NCBI GenBank assembly: GCA_015295945.1
Contig: DVED01000163.1
Location: 1 to 46,749 of the forward strand
Source: Oscillatoriales cyanobacterium M59_W2019_021
Lineage (GTDB): Bacteria > Cyanobacteriota > Cyanobacteriia > Cyanobacteriales > Geitlerinemataceae
Direction of reading: 5' to 3'
DNA: 46,749 bases
The notes beneath the pieces were generated by a model, which worked only from the letters and a program-made list of their open reading frames with translations, searched no databases and had not been told where the DNA came from. Of this stretch, positions 32,812 through 42,343 are shown one piece after another. The stretch's first letter is position 1. Every line of letters begins with the position of its first letter. A program made the position numbers and the translations under genes.

Positions 32812-35181
32812 ATGACTCCCTTCTCCCCCCAAGAAATTGCCTCCGAAGGCATCAAACCCGAAGAATACGAAGAAATTGTCCGGCGGTTGGGTCGGCATCC
32901 CAACAAGGCAGAGTTGGGGATGTTTGGCGTAATGTGGTCGGAACATTGTTGCTACAAGAATTCCCGACCCCTGCTGAAACAGTTTCCCACCGAGGGCGAT
33001 CGCATTCTCGTCGGTCCGGGGGAAAATGCCGGCATCGTTGATTTTGGCGATGGGTTCCAGGTTGCCTTTAAAATCGAATCCCATAACCATCCCTCGGCGA
33101 TCGAACCCTTCCAAGGCGCGGCAACCGGAGTCGGCGGCATTCTCCGGGATATCTTCACCATGGGTGCGCGTCCCATTGCCGTCCTCAACTCCCTCCGCTT
33201 CGGTAACTTAGAAGAAGCCCGCAACCGCCGCATTTTTATGGGTGTCGTCGAAGGCATTTCCCACTACGGCAACTCCTTCGGCGTCCCCACCGTCGGCGGC
33301 GAAGTGTACTTCGATCCGGCATACACCGGAAATCCCCTGGTCAACGCCATGGCGATCGGTTTAATGGAAACGCCGGAAATTGTCAAATCGGGGGCTTCTG
33401 GGGTCGGGAATCCGGTGCTATATGTGGGTTCGACCACCGGACGGGATGGCATGGGGGGTGCGAGTTTTGCCAGTGCGGAACTCAGCGACGAGTCCATGGA
33501 CGATCGTCCGGCGGTGCAAGTGGGCGACCCTTTCTTAGAAAAATGCTTAGTCGAAGCCTGTTTAGAAGCCTTTAAAACCGGGGCAGTGGTGGCAGCACAG
33601 GATATGGGAGCCGCCGGGATCACCTGTTCGACTTCGGAAATGGCGGCAAAAGGCGGCGTCGGCATCGAGTTGGATCTCGATAAAATTCCCGTCCGCGAAA
33701 CCGGAATGGTTCCCTACGAATATCTCCTTTCGGAATCCCAGGAACGGATGCTGTTTGTGGCACAGAAAGGACGGGAACAAGAATTACTGGATATTTTCCA
33801 TCGCTGGGGATTGCAAGCGGTGGTGGCGGGAACGGTGGTGGCAGAGCCGATCGTCCGGATCTTATTTAAAGGAGAAATCGCGGCGGAAGTTCCCTCGACG
33901 GCGTTGGCAGACGACACCCCTATTTACCACCGCGAACTGTTAGCCGAACCGCCGGAATATGCCACCAAAGCTTGGTCTTGGACGGCGGAATCCTTGCCGC
34001 CGTGTACGGCAGAGGGCATTGAAATTGGGGGCACTCAGCGCAGTTGGACGGAGATTTTGCTGCAATTGCTCGATACCCCTTCGATCGCCTCGAAACGCTG
34101 GGTTTACCGCCAATACGACCATCAAGTGCAGAATAATACCGTGGTGGTTCCTGGCGGTGCCGATGCTGCCGTCGTTCGCTTGCGTCCCTTGGAGAAGGCA
34201 GAAGGGGGAAATTCAAGCTGGAATAAAGGCGTAGCGGCAACGGTCGATTGCAATTCCCGCTACGTCTATCTCGACCCTTACGAAGGGGCAAAAGCCGTCG
34301 TTGCCGAAGCGGCGCGAAATTTAAGTTGCGTTGGTGCCGAACCCATTGCCGTTACCGATAATTTAAACTTCGGATCGCCGGAAAAACCGATCGGCTATTG
34401 GCAGTTAGCCTCGGCGTGTCGCGGCATTTCCGAAGCGTGTCAGGAATTCCAAACTCCGGTGACGGGAGGTAATGTTTCTCTCTACAACGAAACCTTAGAT
34501 TCCGATGGCAAACCTGCCCCCATTTATCCCACTCCGGTAATTGGAATGGTGGGAATTGTGGAAGATTTAACGCGGGTTTGCGGTCAAAGTTGGCAGCAAG
34601 AAGGGGATACCATTTACCTCCTGGGATTGGGGGTAGAAATTTCCAGGGTGGAACCGGATTTAACTTCCGAATTGCGAGAATGCGGCGTTACGTTGGGGGC
34701 ATCGGAATATTTAGCAGCCCTACACGGAACTGTTGCTGGAAAACCGCCTCGCGTGGATTTTTATCTAGAACGGCGGGTTCAAGAAGCGTGTCGGGAAGGC
34801 ATTCGTCGAGGTTGGGTGAAATCGGCACACGATTGCGCGGAAGGGGGCTTAGTTGTGGCGCTGGCGGAATGTTGTATCGGGGGGGAAATGGGGGCAGAAA
34901 TTGACTTGGGAACTCCCGAAATCGACCGTCTCGATCGCGCGTTATTTGGCGAAGGCGGGGCGCGAATTCTGGTTTCGATCGCTCCGGAATCTGTCCCAGA
35001 ATGGGAGGCTTATCTCACCGAACAATTAGGGGAACATTGGCACAAAATCGGGGATGTGGGACAGCAAAATGGAAGTTTGAAAGTATTACTGAATAATACG
35101 CCAATAATCGAAGCCAGTTTAGCAGACATGGGCGATCGGTGGCACGGGGCGATCGAACGACGATTGTCCGGTTATAAGTAA
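32812..35181 (+). CDS. purL: Phosphoribosylformylglycinamidine synthase II
   Basis: The 789-residue small-type PurL makes FGAM from FGAR, ATP and ammonia in purine synthesis, together with PurQ and PurS. Conserved segments: [71 protein letters not shown] (about 514) and [12 protein letters not shown]. Length is normal for the bacterial non-fused enzyme. In many cyanobacteria purF follows purL; here it does not, and a clear terminator comes next. An octamer array occupies its leader. Confidence 0.97.
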   Translation: MTPFSPQEIASEGIKPEEYEEIVRRLGRHPNKAELGMFGVMWSEHCCYKNSRPLLKQFPTEGDRILVGPGENAGIVDFGDGFQVAFKIESHNHPSAIEPFQGAATGVGGILRDIFTMGARPIAVLNSLRFGNLEEARNRRIFMGVVEGISHYGNSFGVPTVGGEVYFDPAYTGNPLVNAMAIGLMETPEIVKSGASGVGNPVLYVGSTTGRDGMGGASFASAELSDESMDDRPAVQVGDPFLEKCLVEACLEAFKTGAVVAAQDMGAAGITCSTSEMAAKGGVGIELDLDKIPVRETGMVPYEYLLSESQERMLFVAQKGREQELLDIFHRWGLQAVVAGTVVAEPIVRILFKGEIAAEVPSTALADDTPIYHRELLAEPPEYATKAWSWTAESLPPCTAEGIEIGGTQRSWTEILLQLLDTPSIASKRWVYRQYDHQVQNNTVVVPGGADAAVVRLRPLEKAEGGNSSWNKGVAATVDCNSRYVYLDPYEGAKAVVAEAARNLSCVGAEPIAVTDNLNFGSPEKPIGYWQLASACRGISEACQEFQTPVTGGNVSLYNETLDSDGKPAPIYPTPVIGMVGIVEDLTRVCGQSWQQEGDTIYLLGLGVEISRVEPDLTSELRECGVTLGASEYLAALHGTVAGKPPRVDFYLERRVQEACREGIRRGWVKSAHDCAEGGLVVALAECCIGGEMGAEIDLGTPEIDRLDRALFGEGGARILVSIAPESVPEWEAYLTEQLGEHWHKIGDVGQQNGSLKVLLNNTPIIEASLADMGDRWHGAIERRLSGYK

Positions 35182-35217
35182 CGTCAGTCGGTCAAATCGG
35201 ATTCATTAAAATGTACA

Positions 35218-35248
35218 AAAAGGGAGAGACTGAAACCCTCTCCCTTTT
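35218..35248 (+). terminator. Terminator of purL
   Basis: AAAAGGGAGAG (35218-35228) pairs perfectly with CTCTCCCTTTT (35238-35248) around a nine-base loop. It ends in four Ts, 36 bp after the purL stop. Confidence 0.85.
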
Positions 35249-35425
35249 GCCTTGCCGAACGTTGGTTTTGAAGTTGCAAACCACCAGAATAACTTCCTCA
35301 AAATGTCGATCTTTCCGCATATAGATCGAGTCTCCGCTCCGATCGCCCGGAGGGAGCAATCGTCCGGAAAGTGGCGTCGAAAAATCGGTAGATAGACTGT
35401 TATCAAAGGGCGCTTGCAGGTTTCC

Positions 35426-37765
35426 ATGAGTCAATTGATCGTTCTGAATTTAGGCAACGGCAACGTGCGGCAGGGGTTCCCCACGGTGGTAGTACAGTGG
35501 GGCGAAATCGGCAGTCCAACTCGGGGGAAAACGATCGGGAGCTTGCTTCCGGCAACAGAACTCGCAGACTTGTATCGCCAGTGGCAGCAACTTTACACAG
35601 CACTGGCGCAACAGTTTTTCCTGCGTCGCTTGCGGCAAATTGAAATTGAAGATGACGACGTGACGCGGGTTTCGGTGGCGGAGTTCGGAGAACTGTGCCG
35701 ACACCTCCAGCAGCAGATGAATGGGTGGTTGGAGTCGCCGTCATTTGCTAAAATCGATCGGCAGTTGCGGACTCAGTTTGCCGCTACCGATGAAATTTGC
35801 GTGGTGGTGGAAGCGGAAGATGAGGAGGTGCGGCGGTTGCCGTGGCATCTGTGGCAGTTTTTCGAGGATTACCCCCGTGCGGAAGTGGGGTTGAGTTTGC
35901 CGGAGTACCGCTATGTGGCATCTCCCCCGAAAAGAACGGCAGCAGGCGTCCGGATTTTGGCAATTTTGGGAAATCGGACGGGAATTGAGGTGGAGGGCGA
36001 TCGCCGATTGCTGGAAGCCTTGCCAGGGGCGGGTTTGGCGCTGCTCGATGAACCCACGAGATCGCAGCTAGATGCGGCGTTATGGGACGAGGGAGGATGG
36101 GATATCCTTTTCTTTGCCGGACACAGCCAAACAGAACGGGAAACGGGGCGAATTTTCATCAACCCCACAGAAAGTTTGACCATTGGCGAGTTGAAAAATG
36201 CCCTGAAACGATCGATCGATTTGGGATTGCAACTGGCAATTTTTAACTCCTGCGATGGATTGGGATTGGCACGATCGCTAGCTCAGCTAAATTTACCCCA
36301 ACTGGTCGTCATGCGCGAACCCGTGAGCGATCGAGTGGCCCAAGCTTTTCTCAAACATTTGCTCGCAGCCTTTGCCGGAGGCGCATCGTTATCTCTCGCC
36401 GTTCGGGAAGCGCGAGAACGGTTGCAAGGCTTAGAAAGCGAGTTTCCCGGCGCCAGTTGGTTGCCCGTCCTCTGCCAAAATCCGGCGCAAATTCCGCCGA
36501 CGTGGGCGCAGTTGCGGGGAATGCCGAAACAGTCTCAAATTCCCAGGAAGACCCCTCGACGGCGCTCCTGGGGGGCAGTGGCGATCGCCAGCGCGGTGAG
36601 TACCACCCTGGTGATGGGGCTGCGATGGGCGGGAGTTTTCCAAGGGTGGGAGTTGGCAACCTTCGATCGCCTCGTCCGGTTGCAACCCGCCGAACCCGCC
36701 GACAAGCGCCTGTTAATCGTCGGTGCCGATGAAGAGGATTTGCGGCGTTACGGCTATCCCCTGCCCGATGCCGTCATCGCCCGACTGTTGGCGAAACTCC
36801 AGCCATTGCAACCCGCCGCCATCGGATTGGATATCATTCGCGATCGATCGGTGGAACCGGGGACGACAGAACTCAACCGCCAAATCCAGCAAACTCCCAG
36901 CCTGGTTGCTGTCTGCGCTTTTGGCAAAGGCATCGACACCAGCATCGCCCCACCCCCAGAAGTTGACGACTCCCGAGTCGGTTTTATCGATCTATTTCTC
37001 GATGGCGAGTTAAACCCCCAAGACGACACGGTACGCCGCTACCTCCTCTCCCGCAGTGCCAACCCCGTTGACGTGCCGTCGCGATGTCCTGCCGATAAAT
37101 CCTTCGCCTGGAAATTAGCGTATCGTTACCTACAACAGCAACCAATTCCGGTGACGACGGCGGGGAAAGATTGGCAGTTCGGCGATGTGGTGTTCCACCG
37201 CCTGCAACCCCATAGCGGCGGCTACCAAACCCTCGATGCCAGGGGCAACCAACTGCTGATTCGCTACCGCAATACCCCGCAAATCGCCCAGCAAGTGACA
37301 ATTCGGGATATTTTAGAACCGAGCGATACTCCAACGGAGTCGCTACGCGATCGCTTTTCCCCGGATTGGACAAAAGGTCGAGTCATCCTCATCGGCATTA
37401 CCGCCACCAGCATTCAGGATTACCACGATACGCCCTTGGGAAAAATGCGGGGTTTGCACGTTCACGCCCAGGTTGTCAGTCAAATTCTCAGTGCTGTAGA
37501 TAGAGAAGAATCGCGATCGCTCTTTTGGTGGTTGCCAACCTGGGGCGATGCCCTGTGGGTGCTGCTGTGGGCGGGAATTGGTGGTGTTGTTATTGTTGCC
37601 AGTCCCTCAAATCGAATGCGGGGGGTCGGGATTATTGGGGCTGGGGTTAGTTTAGTCGGAATTGGGGCGATCGTTTTTATCCAAGGGGGATGGTTGCCCC
37701 TGATTCCAGCACTGTTGGCGTTAGGAGGAACCGCAATCGGGATGTCACTCTATATCCAAAAGTAA
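35426..37765 (+). CDS. CHAT-CHASE2 membrane protein (putative sensor protease)
   Basis: The 779-residue protein joins two families. Residues about 120-355 form a CHAT (caspase-like) domain with the likely catalytic His233 in FFAGHSQ and Cys276 in AIFNSCDGLG. A basic linker (KTPRRRS) and a membrane helix (383-397) follow. CHASE2 (about 400-690) comes next, a predicted extracytoplasmic sensor domain with ELATFDRLVRLQPAEPADKR, IGLDIIRDR and KGRVILIGITATSIQDYHDTP. Three helices end the protein. CHASE2 usually feeds kinases or cyclases; here the only cytoplasmic output is the protease-like N-terminus. Start: ATG 35426, with TTG 35414 less likely. A 29-bp repeat lies in CHASE2. Confidence 0.88.
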   Translation: MSQLIVLNLGNGNVRQGFPTVVVQWGEIGSPTRGKTIGSLLPATELADLYRQWQQLYTALAQQFFLRRLRQIEIEDDDVTRVSVAEFGELCRHLQQQMNGWLESPSFAKIDRQLRTQFAATDEICVVVEAEDEEVRRLPWHLWQFFEDYPRAEVGLSLPEYRYVASPPKRTAAGVRILAILGNRTGIEVEGDRRLLEALPGAGLALLDEPTRSQLDAALWDEGGWDILFFAGHSQTERETGRIFINPTESLTIGELKNALKRSIDLGLQLAIFNSCDGLGLARSLAQLNLPQLVVMREPVSDRVAQAFLKHLLAAFAGGASLSLAVREARERLQGLESEFPGASWLPVLCQNPAQIPPTWAQLRGMPKQSQIPRKTPRRRSWGAVAIASAVSTTLVMGLRWAGVFQGWELATFDRLVRLQPAEPADKRLLIVGADEEDLRRYGYPLPDAVIARLLAKLQPLQPAAIGLDIIRDRSVEPGTTELNRQIQQTPSLVAVCAFGKGIDTSIAPPPEVDDSRVGFIDLFLDGELNPQDDTVRRYLLSRSANPVDVPSRCPADKSFAWKLAYRYLQQQPIPVTTAGKDWQFGDVVFHRLQPHSGGYQTLDARGNQLLIRYRNTPQIAQQVTIRDILEPSDTPTESLRDRFSPDWTKGRVILIGITATSIQDYHDTPLGKMRGLHVHAQVVSQILSAVDREESRSLFWWLPTWGDALWVLLWAGIGGVVIVASPSNRMRGVGIIGAGVSLVGIGAIVFIQGGWLPLIPALLALGGTAIGMSLYIQK
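37325..37353. repeat. 29-bp repeat inside CHAT-CHASE2 gene
   Basis: It is identical to 27381-27409 but read one frame over, giving Asp-Thr-Pro-Thr-Glu-Ser-Leu-Arg-Asp (codons GAT ACT CCA ACG GAG TCG CTA CGC GAT). Confidence 0.9.
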
Positions 37766-37799
37766 GGCTTCTCTCGATCCCCCTGCTCATGTACGGGCG

Positions 37800-39185
37800 T
37801 TACGAGAGACCCACATCTCGAACCCGTTTGTACCAGCGCAAGACAACCCGCGCGAGGCGTCCGGAGTGGTGGCGCACGACACCCCCTTTATCTTCTGCCA
37901 TCACGTAAGCTGACAACACCTGACGATCAAGTTTGGCAATGTCTTCAAAATCTACGGAGACTGGGTGACTTTGCTGCTGCGCGTACCGAATCAACGCTCT
38001 GGCGGAGGGTTGGGTTTTCTCCACCAGAACCGTATCGAACAAGGGACGACCGCAGGCGGCATCGATCGCTCGAATGTGGTCGGCAACGCTGTATCCTTGA
38101 GTTTCCCCCGGTTGGGTCATGATATTGCAAATATAGATGCAGGGAATCCGCGTTCTTTCGTCTGCCAGACAGGTGCGGCGGGCGATCGCTTCGGTAATTT
38201 CCGGCACTAACAAATTAGGAATGACGCTCGTATAGAGGCTTCCCGGTCCGATAACGATCACCTCCGCTTCCTCGATCGCCTCTAGCACTTTCGGCAGCGC
38301 TGGAGGATTGGCGGGATGGCAGCCGATGGTAACAATTTTACCCCCCGCTTCCGTAATTTTCGACTCTCCCTCGACCCGGCGACCATCTTCTAACTGCGCC
38401 CACAGTTGCACGTCGCACCGGGTGGCGGGTAGCACTTGTCCCCGAATGGCTAACACCCGCGAACTGGCGGCAATGGCGCGTTCTAAATCCCCTGTCACCT
38501 CCGACATCGCCGTCAGAAACAAGTTACCGAAACTGTGACCGCTCAAGCCTTCGCCCGATCGAAAACGATATTGAAATAACTCCGTCACTAACTTTTCCTC
38601 GTCGGCAAGTGCCGCCATGCAGTTGCGAATGTCTCCCGGCGGCAGCACCCCCATTTCCCGCCGCAACCGTCCCGACGATCCCCCATCGTCCGCCACCGTC
38701 ACCACCGCCGTAATATTGGCGCTGTAAGCCTTCAAACCTCGCAACAACGTCGATAACCCCGTTCCCCCGCCAATGGCGACGATTTTCGGTCCGCGATGCA
38801 GGCGGCGGCGAGTCAGCAGCTTATCAACCAACTCTTCATCCCCTGCCGGGTTCAACACCGCTTCGATTTCCCCCAAAGAGCGAGTTTGTCCCCAAAAAAT
38901 CAACCCGATCCCCATTAATAAAACTAACGGTCCGCTAATGTAGCTGGGAACCCAACTGGTCACTTGCGACAAAACCGTCTTGACAAACTGAATCAAGTAG
39001 TAAACGGGGGTTTGGTTCGTCCAAATCGCCAATCCCAAACTGGTCAGCAACACGCCTCCAGCACTGAGGAGAAACCAGCGCTTGACCGACAAACCGGGCG
39101 ACATCCACTTAAACCACTGATTGACTCGGTAGGGGGCGCGGCGGCGGTATCTGCGAATATTGAGCGTTTTCCAAATTTTTTTCAT
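37800..39185 (-). CDS. YvcK/CofD-like protein with N-terminal membrane helices
   Basis: This 461-residue protein is of the YvcK (gluconeogenesis factor) branch of the CofD-like family. Two membrane helices (about 36-56 and 83-100) precede the core. The core has [18 protein letters not shown] (135-152), [20 protein letters not shown] and [34 protein letters not shown] and [14 protein letters not shown] come near the end. In Bacillus YvcK binds UDP-sugars and is needed for carbon-source adaptation and wall synthesis. The helices are typical for cyanobacterial members. I start at ATG 39185 (MKKIWKTLN), since the longer GTG form from 39230 adds unconserved residues. It is convergent with the CHAT-CHASE2 gene. 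Confidence 0.9.
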   Translation of the reverse strand: MKKIWKTLNIRRYRRRAPYRVNQWFKWMSPGLSVKRWFLLSAGGVLLTSLGLAIWTNQTPVYYLIQFVKTVLSQVTSWVPSYISGPLVLLMGIGLIFWGQTRSLGEIEAVLNPAGDEELVDKLLTRRRLHRGPKIVAIGGGTGLSTLLRGLKAYSANITAVVTVADDGGSSGRLRREMGVLPPGDIRNCMAALADEEKLVTELFQYRFRSGEGLSGHSFGNLFLTAMSEVTGDLERAIAASSRVLAIRGQVLPATRCDVQLWAQLEDGRRVEGESKITEAGGKIVTIGCHPANPPALPKVLEAIEEAEVIVIGPGSLYTSVIPNLLVPEITEAIARRTCLADERTRIPCIYICNIMTQPGETQGYSVADHIRAIDAACGRPLFDTVLVEKTQPSARALIRYAQQQSHPVSVDFEDIAKLDRQVLSAYVMAEDKGGVVRHHSGRLARVVLRWYKRVRDVGLS

Positions 39186-39529
39186 AGGACGATCGTAATA
39201 TCGTTCGGACGACGGGTTCTCGCAACGCACTTTCTCATCCCTTCACCTCTAGGGTGGCGATGGCTATCTCCCTTTCCCATTGTCCTTATTGTGGACAGCA
39301 CAGACCGCCGATCGTCAAATTTGGGCGATCGCCATGGCTGTTTTGAGATCTATTGTGCCGTCCCGGCAGAGGTTTGCGCTAAACTGGAACACCTTGCAGC
39401 CCGATCGCCCCTTCAAAATGGTACAACCTCTAAGGGGATGCGATGCTGGGTGGACTTCGCAAGACTCCTCGTTCGCCAAGCGCGATGATAACTCAGTCTA
39501 AACTGGCAACTGAGAGGTTTGGTTATTGT

Positions 39530-40318
39530 ATGGCAGAACCCTTGATCGAACTCAGAGGAATTTCTAAAGCTTTTGGCTCTCAAGTCATTCTCGATGGCGT
39601 CGATTTGACAATCTATCGGGGAGACGCGCTGGCACTCATCGGTCCGTCGGGAACGGGAAAATCGACGGTGCTGCGAATTATTGCTGGATTGCTGGCTCCC
39701 GATGCCGGGGAAATTTATCTGAGAGGACAAAAGCGAACGGGGTTGATCGAGGAGGGCAAAGATCCCTTCAGTATTGGGATGGTGTTTCAGCAAGCGGCGC
39801 TGTTCGACTCGTTAACGGTGGATGAAAATGTCGGTTTCGTGCTGTACCAACATTCCCGACTGCCGAGGGCGAAAATCCGCGAATTGGTCGAGCGCAGTCT
39901 CGATCGCGTGGGGTTGTCGGGGAAAGCGCATCTATATCCAGCAGAGTTATCTGGGGGGATGCGCAAGCGGGTGAGTTTTGCCCGCGCGATTATGTCCAAT
40001 CCCGACGATCCGACTACGCAGCCGGAGGTTTTATTGTACGACGAACCCACGGCGGGATTAGACCCGATCGCCTCGACGGTGATCGAAGATTTGATCCGCC
40101 AACTCCACAGCCAGGAAAATAGTATCTGTCAAACCTACGTGATGGTTACTCACCAAGAGAGTACCATTCGCCGCACTGCCGATCGCCTGGTGTTTCTTCA
40201 CCAGGGGAAAGTTAACTGGGAAGGCAACCTTCAAGACTACGACACGACGGACAACCCCCTCCTGAAACAGTTTCGTACGGGGAGCGTTACCGGACCGATT
40301 CAGGTGGGACGGGAGTAA
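39530..40318 (+). CDS. MlaF/TGD3-type ABC transporter ATPase
   Basis: The 262-residue ATPase has MAEPLIELRGISKAFGSQVI at its start, Walker A GPSGTGKS (38-45), signature LSGGMRKR (about 142-149) and Walker B VLLYDEPTAGLDPIAS. The GGMRKR signature and overall sequence place it with MlaF and the chloroplast TGD3 ATPase, which drive phospholipid transport between membranes with MlaE/TGD1 permease and MlaD/TGD2 partners. No permease is adjacent; partners must be elsewhere. GAGAGG lies 13 bases before ATG 39530; longer in-frame starts at 39443 and 39485 add unconserved residues. Confidence 0.9.
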   Translation: MAEPLIELRGISKAFGSQVILDGVDLTIYRGDALALIGPSGTGKSTVLRIIAGLLAPDAGEIYLRGQKRTGLIEEGKDPFSIGMVFQQAALFDSLTVDENVGFVLYQHSRLPRAKIRELVERSLDRVGLSGKAHLYPAELSGGMRKRVSFARAIMSNPDDPTTQPEVLLYDEPTAGLDPIASTVIEDLIRQLHSQENSICQTYVMVTHQESTIRRTADRLVFLHQGKVNWEGNLQDYDTTDNPLLKQFRTGSVTGPIQVGRE

Positions 40319-40655
40319 TCGGTTTTTTTGTAGAGATAAGCAGGGGGAGTAGGGGGAGCTTTCTTGAGCCGGGGAGGCAGGGGAAGGAGGATACGGGGAC
40401 ACGGAGACACGGAGACACGGAGATCGTGAATGCGAAAGCGCAAATCTCCAAATGACCAATGACCAATGACCCGCAACCGATGACCAATGATCGACCTCAA
40501 ACCCTACCAAGGATTCGGCTTTTGACTTAACCCGCACTGACGTTTTTTTAGGTTATCGAGAGTGGCGATCGCCTCTTTCTCCGTGCGATACAAATCTTAA
40601 GCTTTTGGGACTTCAGAAATGAGTATGATGAATATTTAATTTTGGAAAAAACACT
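40319..40655. other. Gene-free region rich in short tandem repeats
   Basis: It holds an octamer array ACACGGAG x3 (40399-40422), AATGACC heptamers (about 40450-40470), and G-rich text resembling the C-rich tract near 31143 in inverse orientation. TATGATG/TATTTAATT before 40656 may carry the promoter of the small gene. Confidence 0.55.
40399..40424. repeat. Tandem octamer ACACGGAG x3
   Basis: Three exact ACACGGAG units followed by AT lie in the spacer after the MlaF-type gene. It is similar in style to the CTCCTGAA octamers before purL. Confidence 0.85.
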
Positions 40656-40799
40656 ATGACTAAATCTGGAAACAACCCAAATTCGTCATCTCAACCCTTA
40701 GAACCCGTTTGGGTCGGGTTTGCGCTCCTGTGTATGGGTCTGGTAACGGCGATCGCCGTTGCTAGCGCGTTGGCAGCTTGGGAAATTATCTCCTTGTAA
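40656..40799 (+). CDS. 47-residue single-helix membrane peptide
   Basis: A small frame, ATG 40656 to TAA 40799, gives MTKSGNNPNSSSQPLEPVWV followed by a membrane segment GFALLCMGLVTAIAVASALA and a short end, AWEIISL. The polar N-terminus and single helix resemble small thylakoid or cytochrome-complex peptides, but I do not recognise it as any named Psb, Psa or Pet subunit. TTTTGGAAAAAACACT gives a weak ribosome binding site. Clean composition and isolation between genes argue for a real gene. Function unknown. Confidence 0.55.
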   Translation: MTKSGNNPNSSSQPLEPVWVGFALLCMGLVTAIAVASALAAWEIISL

Positions 40800-41168
40800 T
40801 GCCAATTGTTGTGTGAGTTTGCTCGAAAAATAAAGCCAGGAAGCCGTCGATCGTGCGATTCTCAATTCCCGATCGCCATCGACTCTTCCTTTCTGGGCGA
40901 TCAAACCTTCAAGACTCGTTCAAAAGTTTTCAATTCAGTCGGGCTTAACCGGGTGTTATTGTTTTTTAGCTTCATCTTAAACTTATACCCAAAAGGCGAT
41001 CGTCCCGGATCTGGGCGTCAAAACCCCTCAAACAGACCAAAACCACCCGTTCGGAGATCGCCGCTTTTCAAATTCGCCATCGAGATCTCTTTTTCGCGAT
41101 CGAGTTAGAGTATCTGTCCTGATAATCTATATATTTGTAGAACTCCAGCGACAGAAGGAAAAAATTTC
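40800..41168. other. 369-bp upstream region of speE-like gene
   Basis: There is no gene. It is AT/GC mixed with several CGATCG cores. ACAGAAGGAAAAAATTTC before 41169 is a good ribosome binding site. ATAATCTATATATTTGTAG (41120-41138) is the best candidate promoter area. Confidence 0.4.
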
Positions 41169-42113
41169 ATGGCAGGGAGCGAGCTAAAAGCCGACGTGTG
41201 GGTGAACGAATACATCACCCCTTGGGATATTTACTCCCACGGCATTACCCAGATTTTGGCGTACAAAAAAACGGCGTTTCAGGATATGTATATCGTCGAA
41301 ACCGGGGCGTATGGCAAAGCCTTAGTCCTAGACGGCAAGTGGCAATCCTGTACCGGAGACGAGTTTCTGTATCACGAAGCCATGGTGCAACCAGCGATGG
41401 TTGCCCACCAAAACCCGCGCAACGTGTTGATTCTCGGCGGCGGCGAGGGGGCAACCCTGCGGGAGGTGCTGCGCTGGAAAACCGTCGAACGCGCGGTGAT
41501 GATCGATATCGACGGGGAAGTGGTGGAAGCGTGCCGCCAGCATTTACCAGAGATGCACCAAAATGCTTTCGACGACCCCCGAACGGAGTTGGTCATCGGC
41601 GATGCCCTCAAGTTTGTCGATGAAACTCAGGATCTCTGGGATGTCATTCTCTACGATTTATCCGATCCCATTGAAGAAGGACCCTCGTTCCCTCTGTTTA
41701 CGAAGGAGTTATTCGAGAAAGTTCGCCGCATCCTCGCACCGGATGGATTTCTCGCCGTCCAAGCCGGTCCCGTGTCTCCGGCGGAGTTGAAACTACACGC
41801 GCGGTTGGCGAATACTTTGAAATCGGTGTTCCCCCATACTTGCTCGTATACTTCTTACGTACCGACCTATGCCGCGCCTTGGGGATTTATTCTGGCTTCG
41901 GCACAGGAACTCGTCACTCGTCCGGAACCGGAAGCGATCGATCGACTCTTGGCGGAGAACACGACGGGAGAGTTACAAATGTTCGATGGTATTGCCTTGC
42001 TGGGGATGATGCACCTTCCGGCACACCTGCGACGGGCAATTGATTCGGAAACTCAAATCTTTACCCTCGCCGAACCGCCGAAATTCTTCGGCAAAGGCGT
42101 TGCCGGAGAGTAA
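41169..42113 (+). CDS. Aminopropyltransferase, thermospermine synthase (ACL5)-like
   Basis: This 314-residue polyamine aminopropyltransferase transfers aminopropyl from decarboxylated SAM. An N-terminal beta domain (about 10-70) precedes the Rossmann core with ILGGGEGATLREVLRWKTVE (GGGEGA at 90-95), MIDIDGEVVEACRQHLPEMH and DVILYDLSDPIEEGP. GGGEGxT (rather than GGGDGG), the CRQHLPEMHQNAF..DPR stretch and DLSDPIEEGP..LFTKELF resemble plant ACL5 thermospermine synthase more than classic SpeE (DSSDP). So the product could be thermospermine; this is inferred from motif memory. It has a strong ribosome binding site. It is followed by a palindromic repeat and a convergent gene. Confidence 0.88.
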   Translation: MAGSELKADVWVNEYITPWDIYSHGITQILAYKKTAFQDMYIVETGAYGKALVLDGKWQSCTGDEFLYHEAMVQPAMVAHQNPRNVLILGGGEGATLREVLRWKTVERAVMIDIDGEVVEACRQHLPEMHQNAFDDPRTELVIGDALKFVDETQDLWDVILYDLSDPIEEGPSFPLFTKELFEKVRRILAPDGFLAVQAGPVSPAELKLHARLANTLKSVFPHTCSYTSYVPTYAAPWGFILASAQELVTRPEPEAIDRLLAENTTGELQMFDGIALLGMMHLPAHLRRAIDSETQIFTLAEPPKFFGKGVAGE

Positions 42114-42124
42114 TATAGGCGCTA

Positions 42125-42193
42125 GTAGGGGCGAAGCATTTGGACTAAGGATCTTAGCTTGCACCTAGGATGTACCGCCCAAATGCTTCGCCC
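42125..42193. repeat. GCGAAGCATTT palindromic repeat, copy 3
   Basis: The left end GTAGGGGCGAAGCATTTGG (42125-42143) is mirrored by CCCAAATGCTTCGCCC (42178-42193). It begins 12 bp after the aminopropyltransferase stop, between convergent genes. A TTTTTCGGAGATGTCTA fragment (42321-42337) lies nearer the next gene. Confidence 0.85.
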
Positions 42194-42343
42194 TCTCTCT
42201 CTAAACCCCCATTCAATCATCGGTGGGGCGGGGTTGGTACGGGGGCGCAACTCCTACAAAACCCTCATTTTTCGGAGAATGAAACAGCCCTGCGGAGGGA
42301 AGGGGGGTTAGGTATAAATCTTTTTCGGAGATGTCTATTCCCT

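Noticed and set aside
35414-35425. TTG start for the CHAT-CHASE2 protein
   Set aside because: The ATG only four codons later is the simpler start, and MSQLIVLNLG is a natural beginning; the difference is minor.
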